DNA of 64,000 nt from positions 1 to 64,000 of the forward strand of contig WTXG01000164.1 in assembly GCA_022496185.1 (NCBI GenBank), written 5' to 3'. This document shows positions 1-9,910 of the stretch, one piece after another (position 1 is the first letter of the stretch; each line of letters begins with the position of its first letter). The notes beneath the pieces were generated by a model that searched no databases, was not told the origin of the DNA, and was given only the letters and a program-made list of their open reading frames with translations. Position numbers and translations under genes: made by a program. Origin of the DNA: Multifurca ochricompacta. Taxonomy: Eukaryota > Basidiomycota > Agaricomycetes > Russulales > Russulaceae.

Positions 1-494
1 ATGCGCAGTAAGCATGTGATATCTCTTTGGCCAATGGCCTTTATCCCTCTCTGTTCATTGTCCGGCACTTGTGGACTTATTCCCAGTGCGCACAGACCAT
101 TTCCCCTGTCCCCCATGGGTATATAAGGGTGTCTGTTTTGTCCTTTACACTTCAGAGTTCCTCTTCCTCTGAAGTGTAAGTCGTCTTTACTTTACTTTCT
201 ACTTTCCTTTGACTAACATTCTCTCTGTAGTTAACTTGTCTTTTAGGTCAGTAGTATAGTATTATAGAGTTCCTCTTCCTCTGAAGTTTAACTTGTCTTT
301 TAGCCTAACACGCTACTAACCACAGTCAGTATAACCAGCAGCATGATTGTTTGACACTTAGTAGTACTTTTCTTTGTCTAGGTCAGTAGTATAGTATAAT
401 AGAGTTTCTTCTAACCTCTGAAGTTACTTTTCTTTGTCTAGCCTAACCTGCTAACCCATACAGTCAGTATGCTGCGCCTCATGCCTGTTCAACA
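1..494 (+). repeat. Copia-family LTR, 5' end cut by window edge
   Basis: It matches, in the same orientation, the LTR at 58192-58694 and, inverted, those at 16690-17194 and 60129-60641. Shared landmarks are a TATATAAGGG box near 120, a repeated 'cctctgaagt' motif and a terminus around 'gtatgctgcgc...catgcctgttcaaca' at 494. The left end lies outside the window, so neither the TSD nor whether it is a solo LTR can be tested. The right flanking pentamer is aagac (495-499). Bases 495-592 that follow are short unassigned sequence. Confidence 0.8.
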
Positions 495-592
495 AAGACA
501 ACTTTGGCTTGCATTTGCCCCTCCAGACCACATGACCTGTAGGCACATGACATGGACTCAAAGCCATGACCTGTCATGTGACCCTTTGACCA

Positions 593-1210
593 TGTGACGG
601 TTTTGTCTGTTGGTGTTAGGGTCATGTGTACCATGCGCTTCTCTTTTTCCTTTTTGCCTTACATTTTACTATATCACACAGATACACACATGACTTGCTT
701 ATGAAGGACTTATTACTTACATGCTGACTGATTTGCTTACTGATCTTACTTAGTGGCTTACTGATCAACATCCAGAGGGCGCAACCCCTCTCCCTTCTTT
801 ATCCTTCTGGGGTATTCTACTGTACAACCATTAGACTACCTAGTGAACGCTCTAGTAACTACCAGAACCAACCTTCATAGCATAGCACATGTATATAAAC
901 CCCTAGTAGATCAGAGTAAGACTTTAAGTCTGTTCTTCTGTAGCAATACAGGTGTACTGGGACTCACATTACTTGACTGAGAAACACCTTCCACTTGAAA
1001 CCTTTAAGCCGCGCCTTGAAGGAACTTCGACCCCTTGAAACTTGCAGCAGGACCTAGTGTCACTGCTCGACTTCGTCTCGCGCGTGTGCCCCCCTTTAAC
1101 TGGCACAACTTGACCTAGCTTGAAACCTTGACTTGACAGAAGGCTCTTGTAGCACTGACAGACAACCTCGAACCTCGAACTTCGACACAGCACTGCACCT
1201 TGCTGTGACA
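593..1210 (+). repeat. Gypsy-1 5' LTR
   Basis: It starts TGTGACGG and ends CTGTGACA. TATATAAA lies at 892-899. The predicted transcript start is 34 nt downstream at 926, where the self-priming motif AAGTCTGTTCT begins. Solo LTRs at 22175, 45170, 50351 and 54892 share its TGTGACA-type ends and the AAGTCTGTTCT motif, so they belong to the same broad family. Confidence 0.88.
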
Positions 1211-1212
1211 TA

Positions 1213-1223
1213 AGAACAGACTT
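1213..1223 (+). promoter_or_regulatory. Gypsy-1 self-priming primer-binding site
   Basis: AGAACAGACTT lies 2 nt inside the 5' LTR. It is the exact reverse complement of LTR bases 926-936, the predicted first 11 nt of the transcript. This matches the Tf1/sushi mechanism, in which the RNA 5' end folds back and primes reverse transcription without a tRNA. Confidence 0.8.
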
Positions 1224-1242
1224 TACAGAACTTAACAAAATA

Positions 1243-3880
1243 GAACTAAAGCCAGACGCACCCGCCACGCTAGACTGCAAGATCTACCCGTTGGGACCGG
1301 GCGAGCAGGACACACTCAATAAGTTCCTAGACGAGCACTTACAGAAGGGGTATATCACCGAATCAAAATCACCCTACGCGTCCCCTTTCTTCTTCATCAA
1401 GAAGAAAGACAGGAAACCACGTCCAGTCCAAGATTATCGAAAACTTAACAGTTGGACCATCCGAAATACATACCCACTCCCTCTCATACCTGAGCTTATC
1501 GATCGCGTAAGAGGAAGCACTCTATTTACCAAAATGGATATCCGTTGGGGCTACAATAACGTACGGATCGTACCAGAGGATCATTGGAAAGCGGCGTTCA
1601 AAACTAATCGCGGTCTCTACGAACCTAACGTGATGTTTTTCAGTCTAACCAACTCTCCAGCAACATTTCAAACTATGATGAATGCAGAATTCCGCGAAGA
1701 ATTGGATGAACACGACGCCTCGGGAAGGGCCTGGTTCACGGTCTATATGGATGACATTTTAATACATACCGACTCCGATCCAGTAAACCACCGAGCTAAG
1801 GTCCACCGTATCCTGGACAAACTCGATAAACTCGATCTATATCTTAAGCCGGAAAAATGTGCATTCGAACAGACGCGAATTGAATATCTCGGCCTAATCC
1901 TCAAAGGAAATCAGGTTCATATGGATCCGGTAAAAGTCGAAGGCATCACGTCCTGGAAAACCCCGACTACGGTTAAAGAAGTTAGATCATTCCTCGGATT
2001 TTGTCAATTTTACAGACGGTTTATACAAGGCTTCAGTAAGATTGCGGCACCCCTGAATGCCCTCACTAGTGTGAAGAATCTGTGGAAATGGACAACAGAC
2101 GAACAGAACGCCTTCGATACTCTAAAACAACGAGTGACCTCACAACCAGTTCTTGCTCAACCGGATTTCACCAAACCTTTCATCGTAGATACAGACGCCT
2201 CAGGATTCGCAGTAGGAGCGACGCTTAGTCAAAAAGACCATGACGGACGGTTACACCCCATTGCGTATCTCTCAAAGACACTAGACGCACCCAAAGAAAT
2301 TGGGACATTTACAATCGGGAATTATTCGCGATTATGGTCGCCTTCCGAACATGGCGCCAGTATCTTCTGGGAGCCCAACACAAGGTACAAGTGCGCACCG
2401 ATCACAACAATTTACAATATTTCAAAGAACCGCAAAAACTCAATCGCCGCCAAGCACGGTGGCTTCAAGAATTAGCTGATTTCGACTTCTCCCTCGAACA
2501 TGTTCCCGGCAAACTACACACGGTAGCCGACATGCTATCGCGTAGACCAGATGCCAAACATGGTGATAGGGATAACGAAGCAATCACCGTTTGCCACCGG
2601 CGTTGTTTGTTAAGGTAGCCCGCACCAATAAACTCCCATTTCCTCAAACGTTGTCCGAAAGACAAGAGATTCTCCACCAGCACCATGACCATATCCTAGC
2701 GGGACACCCTGGTATCGATAAAACTATTAGAAAAATTCAGCAGGATTACGAAGGGCCAGGACTTACGGACTTTGTACGCGAATACATTCGCGGCTGTGCG
2801 CCATGTCAAGAAAACAAGCCTAAGCTAACAAAGAAAGTTCCGCTTTTCCCATTAGATGTACCAGCGTCCGCGGGCCCTTTCCAATACATTGCCATGGACC
2901 TCATCACGGACCTCCCTGTCTCTGGCCGCTACGATGCCGTACTAACCATTGTGGATCAAGGTTGTTCGAAAGCGGCTAAATTCATTCCGTGTTCGAAAGA
3001 TATCACGGGTGAGGGGGTTGCAACACTCTACTATCGACACATATTCCCGCTATTCGCGTCCCGCACGCATCATTTCGGATCGCGATCCGCGTTTCACTTC
3101 TCAATTCTCTCGCGCCCTAGCAACCACCTTACAATCCAGCAGAACCTGTCGACGGCCTTTCACCCCGCACCGACGGTGCAAGCGAGCAAATGAACTTGTG
3201 GTTAGAACAATATCTCCGCCTCTGGGTCGGCAACGATCAACATCAATGGGCCGACTTCCTCCCACTTGCCGAATATGTCCATAATTCCTGGACACACGAT
3301 CAACTAAGTTGTCTCCACACCACTACTTCATGGCGTTTCACTAGATTGGAAAGCAGAATTATCCACACGGACGTCCCTCGCCTAGACGACGCTAAACAGT
3401 CTACGACATGCCCCATGTGAGCCGAAGCGGCCTTCCGTCACACCTACCGCCCATCCTATCCGGAGTTCCCGTCGGTTCCCAGCCTGGCTCGAAGGTCGCA
3501 ACATCAAGACACACTTCCCTCAACAAAACTCGCCCCGCGCCAGTATGGCCCATTCCGGATCTTAGACCAAATCTCTCCAGTGGCCTATAGATTATCTCTG
3601 CCACCCCATATGAAGATCCACAATGTTTTCCACGTTGATCTTCTGTCCCTTACAAAGAACAGTGCACATGGCCCAAACTTCTAAGACCTCCACCTGACAT
3701 TGTAAACCAAAGGAGGAATATGAAGTGGAAGCCATCTTAGATCACAGACTCCATGGGCACTCTCAGAACTTACAATTCCTGGTCAGCTGGAAAGGATATC
3801 CCACGAGTGACAACTCCTGGGTAAATAAGGAGGACTGCCATGCCCCTGACCTTGTGAACAGTACTACGATTCCATTTCTA
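1243..3880 (+). pseudogene. pol: Gypsy-1 pol remnant: RT, RNase H, integrase, chromodomain
   Basis: RT runs from about 1243 with the catalytic YMDD at 1744-1755 and the SLTNSPATFQ motif upstream. RNase H follows (TDASGFAVGA near 2195). A frameshift near 2300 moves the frame to the 2334-2618 segment. Integrase has an HHCC zinc finger (about 2670-2815), its first Asp in 'AMDLITD' (about 2895), its second in 'SDRDPRF' (about 3075) and its Glu in 'SEQMN' (about 3185). These are spread over three frames by frameshifts near 3057 and 3133. The integrase C-terminal region reads around 3420-3660, and a chromodomain (SWKGYP...DNSWV) at about 3717-3860. Here the damage is mainly small indels rather than TGA stops, unlike the other Gypsy copies. 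It cannot make a functional polyprotein. Confidence 0.88.
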
Positions 3881-4159
3881 GGCGCCAGGGTCGACGCCAC
3901 TCTTAAAGGGGGTGTATCTACCCCAACAATCTGTGTCCCCATCCTTTTCTTTTCCTTCTCCCCTATGGCACGTATAAAAGCCCTGCTCATCTTACCAAGA
4001 ACGCAAATTTTATCGCATCACCCCAAGAATGTCCACCTCTCGATTCCGCCACCCTCTTACTGGACGAGCACCGTCCCCATCGACGATCCTGAGGTCTTTG
4101 AAGCTACCAGGTCTGCTGCATGGATGCCACTACTAAGGGTGCACTAAGACGACCGCTGG

Positions 4160-5161
4160 ATGCCCCACACTTCCTCCCACACCCATCACAACCCCTCTTC
4201 CTTCTCCACCACGCCCATCAACACCTTTTGCTTTGTCCGACGACCCGCCACCAATCTCACTCAGGCAATGGTACTCACAGCTGCAAACCAGACGTTGGAA
4301 GACGACATCCGCAACAGAGTCTTACTTCTACTGGAGGAAGCCCGCACTAGACTACAGACCCATGGACCCCCACCTGACGACCCCCACTTTGTCTATCGCC
4401 CTACAACCCCTACCTTTGCACACCTCCCAGCCAAAGATATTGTCACACAAACACAACGTGAAGTCAACAAACCTGGTTCAGATTACAACTCTCCGGGCTT
4501 CCCCTTTCAACGCAACCATGTCCACTCCCCCCGCTTCATTCCACAGCAGATCATTGACAAAGATGGCCACCTTGACACTGCTTGTTGGGTTGCCTTTGAA
4601 TACCGTTGTGTGGACCCTCGCGTTTACTTCACAATGGGAAAGCGTCACCCCATTAGCCATGCTCCACTCTATGCCACCACCTTCTACCGCTTCGCTCATG
4701 GCCCCAACCCTCTTCTCTCTGCTCGCCAACAACACCTATTTGATGACAACCACTCCTACACCCCCCTGGTGGACAAAGCTCTAGACGACATGCATGATCC
4801 AGGAGCCTGGGCCGAAGTCTCTCGTTTCCGCCACGCCACTTACCGCCTGGATGAAGCCCATCGCAACATTGCTCACTGGCGACGACAGGCTGACAGAGCC
4901 TCACAAAGCATCCGCGAAGCCACACACGCCATGTCACACACTGACCTCTACTACAGAGTATTCCCCCACCTCACTTATATTCACGCCCCTTCACGCTCCA
5001 TCCCTCCCACCCAGGTTGCTCGCTTTGTACCAGACCCTGAACTACGTGCGGTCTTACAAGCTGGGGGACCAGGCAGTCGACATCTCCCTCACCATCGTCA
5101 GGCACGCCGCTCACCACCGCGCATTGCCAATCAACTTCAGACTGACGAACCCACTGTCTGA
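4160..5161 (+). CDS. Gypsy-1 ORF3, post-integrase protein of unknown function
   Basis: This is an uninterrupted 333-codon frame between the chromodomain and the polypurine tract. The ATG at 4160 is the first available. The ATG at 4268 may be the real start, because the residues between are a low-complexity His/Pro/Ser stretch. A central block with an 'APLYATTFYRF' segment and a 'VDKALDDM' segment about 40 residues later resembles the 'APVYLEERYTG...IDEVLNDM' block in ORF3 of Gypsy-2 by eye, suggesting homology. A helical, charged segment follows. I see no Cys-rich end here, unlike Gypsy-2 and Gypsy-4. Staying open while pol is shattered is notable. I do not recognise a described domain. An env function is not supported: there is no clear signal peptide or membrane segment. 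Confidence 0.6.
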   Translation: MPHTSSHTHHNPSSFSTTPINTFCFVRRPATNLTQAMVLTAANQTLEDDIRNRVLLLLEEARTRLQTHGPPPDDPHFVYRPTTPTFAHLPAKDIVTQTQREVNKPGSDYNSPGFPFQRNHVHSPRFIPQQIIDKDGHLDTACWVAFEYRCVDPRVYFTMGKRHPISHAPLYATTFYRFAHGPNPLLSARQQHLFDDNHSYTPLVDKALDDMHDPGAWAEVSRFRHATYRLDEAHRNIAHWRRQADRASQSIREATHAMSHTDLYYRVFPHLTYIHAPSRSIPPTQVARFVPDPELRAVLQAGGPGSRHLPHHRQARRSPPRIANQLQTDEPTV

Positions 5162-5177
5162 GGTCAGACAGAGGCTT

Positions 5178-5190
5178 ACAAAGGGGGTAA
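5178..5190 (+). other. Gypsy-1 polypurine tract
   Basis: ACAAAGGGGGTAA directly abuts the TG of the 3' LTR. This is the expected position and composition for the plus-strand DNA primer, and it closely matches the tract of Gypsy-4 (AGAGAGGGGGTAA). Confidence 0.8.
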
Positions 5191-5783
5191 TGTGACGGTT
5201 TTGTCTGTTGGTGTCAGGGTCATGTGTACCATGTGCTTTTCTTTTTCTTTTGCCTTACATTTACTATATCACACAGATACACACATGACTTGCTTATGAA
5301 GGACTTATTACTTACATGCTGACTGATTCGCTTACTGATCTTACTTAGTGGCTTACTGATCAACATCCAGAGGGCGCAACCCCTCTCCTTTCTTTATCCT
5401 TCTGGGGTATTCTACTGTACAACCATTAGACTACCTAGTGAATGCTCTAGTAACTACCAGAACCAACCTTCATAGCATAGAACATGTATATAAACCCCTA
5501 GTAGATCGGAGCAAGACTCTAAGTCTGTTCTTCTGTATTCAATACAGGTGCTTGGGAACTCACTTCACTGAACTGAAAGACATTCGACTTGAACCCTCTA
5601 AGTTTGCGCCTTAGAAGGACTTCTACCCCAGAAACTTGTGGCAGGACTTAGCGTCTCTGCTCAACTCCGTCTCGCGCGCGCGCCATTGACCAGGCATATT
5701 TGACTTGACTTAAAAACTCCTGAACTCTTGCTAGACGACCTTGAATCCCAGACATTGACACAGCGTTGCACCTAGCTGTGACA
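5191..5783 (+). repeat. Gypsy-1 3' LTR
   Basis: It starts TGTGACGG and ends CTGTGACA like the 5' copy and keeps the TATA box and AAGTCTGTTCT. The first 300 bases are close to the 5' LTR. After about 5530 substitutions and indels increase, more than expected for LTRs of a single recent insertion. Confidence 0.88.
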
Positions 5784-6139
5784 AGAAGCCAGGCTTTATG
5801 CCCTCCACTTTTGGATATTCAGGCCCACATGACTCTGTAGTTTCTTATCTTTAGATGCTCATTTGATTACGTATATAAGTCCACTGTAACTACATTGTAG
5901 ACTTCAGACTCAACTTATTGAATACATCAGTGCTTGTCTTCTGGACATCTCCTTTGAAACCTTGACTCATTTGTCTCAGTGCTTTTGGCACTCTTCCACT
6001 CAACATTGTCTTAGGGAGCAGCCCCCTTTGACTTTGACTCATCCTTATTAACTCCAAGAAGCCTTATTGGTTTCTTATCTGAATACAAGTGAAATGCTGT
6101 CACACAAGTTGTGTGGAACATCCTGCACCAGATGTAACA
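5784..6139 (+). repeat. 3' part of a Gypsy-2-type LTR
   Basis: It begins mid-LTR at 'agaagccaggctttatgccc' and ends '...gatgtaaca'. It includes a TATATAAG box and AGACTCAACTT, a CpG-decayed form of the Gypsy-2 motif AGACTCGACTT. It aligns with the 3' half of the solo LTR at 6727-7299. Its 5' half is missing at the Gypsy-1 junction. Confidence 0.75.
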
Positions 6140-6147
6140 ACTGCTGA

Positions 6148-6721
6148 ATGTGGGATAGGAAAAACAAGAAGGCCCAAAGAGTTCATGAGAATGAGAAAAA
6201 GAAGCAAAAGGAGTTCAATGGGTGCACAGTAGGTGAAAAGGCCAAGAGGGTGGATGAAGACACATCAGGAGATGAAGGAATCTCAAGCAGTCCTTGGGCC
6301 ACATGTGATCTCATAAAGAGTGAGGATGAAATTGATTTTGTGGTAATTAGTAACTTACTATTGATATAGATAAGGATTAACAGTATAATCTACAGATATT
6401 TGATACTAGAGAGGAGATATTCAATACCAGAGAGGAAATGTTTGGCTCCCTTCAAATGACCCATTGGTTTCTGATAGAGAGCAGATTGACATGATCGCTA
6501 AGGAAATCTGGAAGGTGACAGGGTATAGATTTATGTGAGTAGTATGCCCAATGCTATTATTATATGACATTTACAGGATTAGTGTGAAGGATCATAAGCA
6601 ACTGCAAATGGGGCACCAAATGTGTTTTTGGTGCAGCCAGGATGAAGCAAGAAAGAAGAAATCATATGTTTCCAAAGTGCTAAAGGTGCAACATCATGAT
6701 AATGTCAGAATGAAGTGGTAC
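6148..6721 (+). pseudogene. MULE transposase, N-terminal region with zinc motif
   Basis: A Lys/Glu-rich leader (6148-6369) is followed by stop-broken sequence. A Cys-containing block at about 6620-6721 (CFWCSQDEARKKK ... RMKWYPC) matches, from memory of the family, the CCHC/FLYWCH-like N-terminal zinc module of fungal MULE transposases. The solo LTR at 6727 interrupts it directly after the final Cys. The initiator codon is not certain. Confidence 0.55.
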
Positions 6722-6726
6722 CCATG

Positions 6727-7299
6727 TGTTACAACCCTTGCCTAGCAACCCTCTTTTCTTTAATTTACATGATGCAGACCCTTCTGCTCCATCTGGACTA
6801 TCCTTCTTGATTATGTCTCCATCCTATGTTCCCCACATGACCATGACTGACTTTGTTCCACTTTACCTATGTTGGCCATTGTTTCCCTTTACTCCCTTAT
6901 CTTCTTATCTGTACAACTGGACACTTACTTAATACCCTATCAGAAGCCAGGCTTTATGCCCTCTGCTTTTGTATATTTGGGCCCACCTGACTCTGTGTTT
7001 CTTATCTAGTAGATGCCCTTTGAATTATGTATATAAGTCCACTATACCTACTCTGTAGACCTTAGACTCGACTTATTCAATACATTGGTGTTTGTCTTCT
7101 GGACAAAGACTTCTGTTCCTTGAACCAGTTATCTCAGTGCTTCTGGCACTCCTCTGCTCAACTTAGTCATAGAGAAGTAGCTCTCTTGACTTTGACTTCT
7201 CCCCAGAAACTCAAGCATACCTATTGATGGTGTGCAAATCCCCTCAATTGACTTAGCTACTGCACACATTGTGCAAGACATCTCACACCAGGCATTACA
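6727..7299 (+). repeat. Solo LTR of the Gypsy-2 family, TSD ccatg
   Basis: It starts TGTTACAA and ends GGCATTACA. The pentamer ccatg occurs at 6722-6726 and 7300-7304. The TATATAAG box is 34 nt upstream of AGACTCGACTT, the same self-priming motif as Gypsy-2. No internal region remains, so LTR-LTR recombination removed the element body. Confidence 0.92.
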
Positions 7300-7304
7300 C
7301 CATG

Positions 7305-8026
7305 CCACAGTCAACTATATATTACTTGCCAAGGAAGCATGCCAGGAGGGGATAGGACAATCTCCATTCAACTTGAACATCACATGAAGCATGTACATTA
7401 CTTTGATGTTGCCCTGCCACCTAGTGCAATGGACACAATTTGAGAGAACATCAAGTGGTTAACACCTGCTGCTAATGGTTGCAAAGGTGCAGGCAGCATA
7501 TCCATCAATAACATCAGCACAGATCCACATGGCTTGGATGCAGATGAGCCAGATATTCTGGCATCATGATCACCTGCAACTACCATCAGCACAAAAGTTT
7601 CTTAATGAATATCACAATGATGTTGATATTTTCTTACCAAAGAATGTTCCTGAAGGGGTTGATATACTTTGTTGGGGTATGAAAAAGATCAAGAGGCTAT
7701 TGCATGGAAAGATAATTGAAGTAGGACTTGGTGCAACATGTAAGCCATATCATATCTAACTTTTGAGAAAAGTAAGCTTACAGATCCATCCAGATAATAC
7801 AAACTTGAAGCATCTTGAGCTATACAGTGTGATGGCAGAGCATGATAACACAGGCTTTCCAATATCATATTGCCTTCTGTCAACTGCAACATCAATAGAG
7901 CAGGGGAAATGAAAGAAAGCACTTGCAGGATGGGCTACATGCATCAAAGAGGCATATCAAATAAATCTGGTCTTTGTGCATGTTGATAAGGACATAGCAG
8001 AAATCAGCATGGTGAAAGAAGTCTGG
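7305..8026 (+). pseudogene. MULE transposase, start of the DDE catalytic region
   Basis: The reading frame continues from the N-terminal block across the solo LTR. It contains 'AQIHMAWMQMSQIFW', 'GVDILCWGMKKI', 'LKHLELYSVMAEHDNTGFP' and 'FVHVDKDIAEI', all matching the conserved order of basidiomycete MULE transposases as I know the family. The position usually holding the first catalytic Asp ('IDATY') reads 'LGATC', so the active site is lost. Further stops (TAA and TGA) occur near 7757 and 7910. Gypsy-2 then interrupts it at 8026 with TSD tctgg. Confidence 0.75.
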
Positions 8027-8614
8027 TGTTACGTCCGGTGTGGGACGTTCCGCACGACTTGTGCGACAGCGTTGGTCAGGGCCTTAGATAAGAGGTCAAT
8101 AGGACCTCTTGGAGTTCAGGAGGATGAGTCAAAGTCAGAGGGGCTGTTCCCTAAGACGATGTTGAGCGGAAGGTGCCAAAAGCACTGAGACAGGCGAGTC
8201 AGAGATCACAAGGGGAAGTCCGAAAGACGAACACCGATGTATTCAATAAGTCGAGTCTGAAGTCTACAGCATAGCTAAGACGGACTTATATACATAAGTG
8301 GATGGGCATCTATAGATAAGGATACCGGAGTCATGTGGGCCCAAAGATATGAAAGCAGATGGCGTAAAGCCTTGCTTCTGATAGGGGATTAAGTAAATGT
8401 CTGGTTGTAAAGATAAGGCAATAAGAAGATAAGAGAAGGCAAGCATAGACAAATAACAGATACACAAGTCCAAACAACAGTCACGGGGATGGAAGTAACG
8501 CATGTGAGGGGTCCCAGGAGGGAGACGTAATGAGGAAGTGAAGGGTCGGTGGACGAGTGGGGTCCTGGTTGGGGAGAGTGAAGAAAATAGGGCTGCTGGG
8601 CCCTGTTCGTAACA
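8027..8614 (-). repeat. Gypsy-2 3' LTR
   Basis: Paired with 14886-15471. The minus-strand sequence starts TGTTACGA at 8614 and ends ACGTAACA at 8027. The polypurine tract AGAAGGGAGGGTGA is immediately upstream on the minus strand (8615-8628). Confidence 0.93.
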
Positions 8615-8645
8615 TCACCCTCCCTTCTGGCTTGAGCTGACCCAG

Positions 8646-9839
8646 CTAGAAATGCGCACCATCATCATCCTGTATCAAGTCCACATAGTCGTCTGCCAAG
8701 TTTCGATCCTCCACAGTGTAGGTTTCATCTGCCGCACATTGGTGTGTGTGCAGGAAACCATATGGGCTGCGCTGTCCACACTGGCGACACAGGTCGTACA
8801 CTGGGCAGTCGAGCTTGCAATGTCCCGCGTTATGTCGTAGACATTTTCCACACCATCCCGAAGGGTTGACAATGGTGGGAGCAACTCCCAGATGTCGAAA
8901 AATGCAGAATCTGCTCCAGTGGAGGTTGCTTCAGCAGTGTCGGCACCACTTGCGATTGAGGGGGCAATTCCAGCTAATATGATACTTGCTATCGCATCGC
9001 CAGCAAGTTTCTCCTCAGGGGTTCTCATGCATGCGGGGCATCTCGAATCGGTTAGGCAGCAGTTGTGGTGCCGCTCCTAGCAATCGTGGGGGAAGGGGTC
9101 GGGCGTACATGTCGGCGTACCTCTCTGCGATGGTCTGATATGCATCCCCTATCTCCAACCTTTTCCGAATCTCTGTCAACTCCTGCTCGACTTGGAACAT
9201 GCTTCTCGTGAGCCTTGTCATTTGCTTCACATATTCCTTGTACTGGGTGTTGAGCGTGGTGCAGAGTGCGAGGGTCTTCCGCAGTCTCATTACTTCGGCC
9301 TTGAGACGCGGGAGTCGCATGTCATTCAACACCTCATCGATCGCAAAGGCTTGGGGGTCGTCAGCTGCTAGGTGTCCCAACTGTTCGTCACTCATCGTGT
9401 GGTGAAGACGACCTGTGTATCGCTCTTCCAAGTAAACCGGGGCCCCGTAAACAGGCCCGTCCTTCTTCATGCAGCCTGCGACATCCATTCCTCCATTGGT
9501 GTAGAATATGTACTTAGCTATTTCTTTTGTTCCATCCGCCATTGTGATTTCAAGCGGGAAGTACATGGAAGAATTTGGGTTGTTGGTGAAGAATGGAAAC
9601 TCGGGTACTTCATCATCTTGCTCCATGCCAAGGAGGTCGTTTGGGTGGGGTTCTTCAGAGTGGGTGAAGTTGTCATTTGGATTGGGTGACTGGTTCTTGA
9701 CGCGTTCTTCAGCAGCTTCGTAGTCGATAGGAGAGGAGGGACAAGTAGAGGGATGAGCGGAGGGGAAAGCTTCCACAACCACAGTAGTGGCAGCGAAGGC
9801 GTTGATGGCAGCAGAGGCAGCGATGAAGGAGGAAGACAT
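8646..9839 (-). pseudogene. Gypsy-2 ORF3: post-pol protein with tandem zinc knuckles
   Basis: From the ATG at 9839 one frame of 398 codons runs to TAG at 8646, broken only by TGA at codons 275 and 303, a CpG-decay pattern. Residues 1-22 are Ala/Val-rich and hydrophobic. Residues 100-160 hold the 'APVYLEERYTG' block shared with the other elements. Residues 185-255 are a probable coiled coil. After codon 275 come CCHC knuckles: C279-C282-H287-C292 and C299-C302-H307-C312, both canonical C-x2-C-x4-H-x4-C. A variant C330-C333-H340-C345 and a further Cys/His cluster (C351-C354-H364-C368) follow. A nucleic-acid-binding role is inferred from the knuckles. I cannot name a known family. Env is unlikely. 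Confidence 0.75.
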
Positions 9840-9910
9840 GTTGGTTTGTGGTTAGGATGTTGCTGGTGAAGCGTTGTTCTGGGGAGAGACGTCGGGGGTT
9901 TGCTCTCCTT

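Larger units (their letters stand above)
593..5783 (+). mobile_element. Gypsy-1: composite Ty3/gypsy chromovirus lacking gag and protease
   Basis: Two LTRs (593-1210 and 5191-5783) bound an internal region that starts abruptly in reverse transcriptase. Leader, gag, protease and the first part of RT are missing. The order is LTR, primer-binding site, RT, RNase H, integrase, chromodomain, ORF3, polypurine tract, LTR. The flanks (gacca on the left, agaag on the right) do not match, so there is no TSD. The right flank is the middle of a Gypsy-2-type LTR, but the other half of that LTR is not found on the left. The two LTRs also differ considerably in their 3' halves. I infer recombination or deletion between related copies rather than a simple insertion. 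CpG content is high compared with most neighbours. Confidence 0.85.

Noticed and set aside
969..1280. 103-codon minus-strand frame in the Gypsy-1 5' LTR
   Set aside because: It lies wholly in LTR and primer-site sequence, is absent in the 3' LTR copy and has no domain. Chance frame.
4653..4937. 94-codon minus-strand frame opposite Gypsy-1 ORF3
   Set aside because: Antisense to the long plus frame and lacks conserved motifs.
588..5788. TSD for Gypsy-1
   Set aside because: Flanks gacca and agaag do not match in any register I tried.
9372..9689. 105-codon plus-strand frame over Gypsy-2 ORF3
   Set aside because: Mirror of the minus-strand coding frame, which has conserved motifs in Gypsy-4.
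9015..9839. ORF3 as an envelope protein
   Set aside because: The position is env-like and the first 22 residues are hydrophobic, but the rest is a coiled coil and zinc knuckles. No second membrane segment or typical glycoprotein features are seen.
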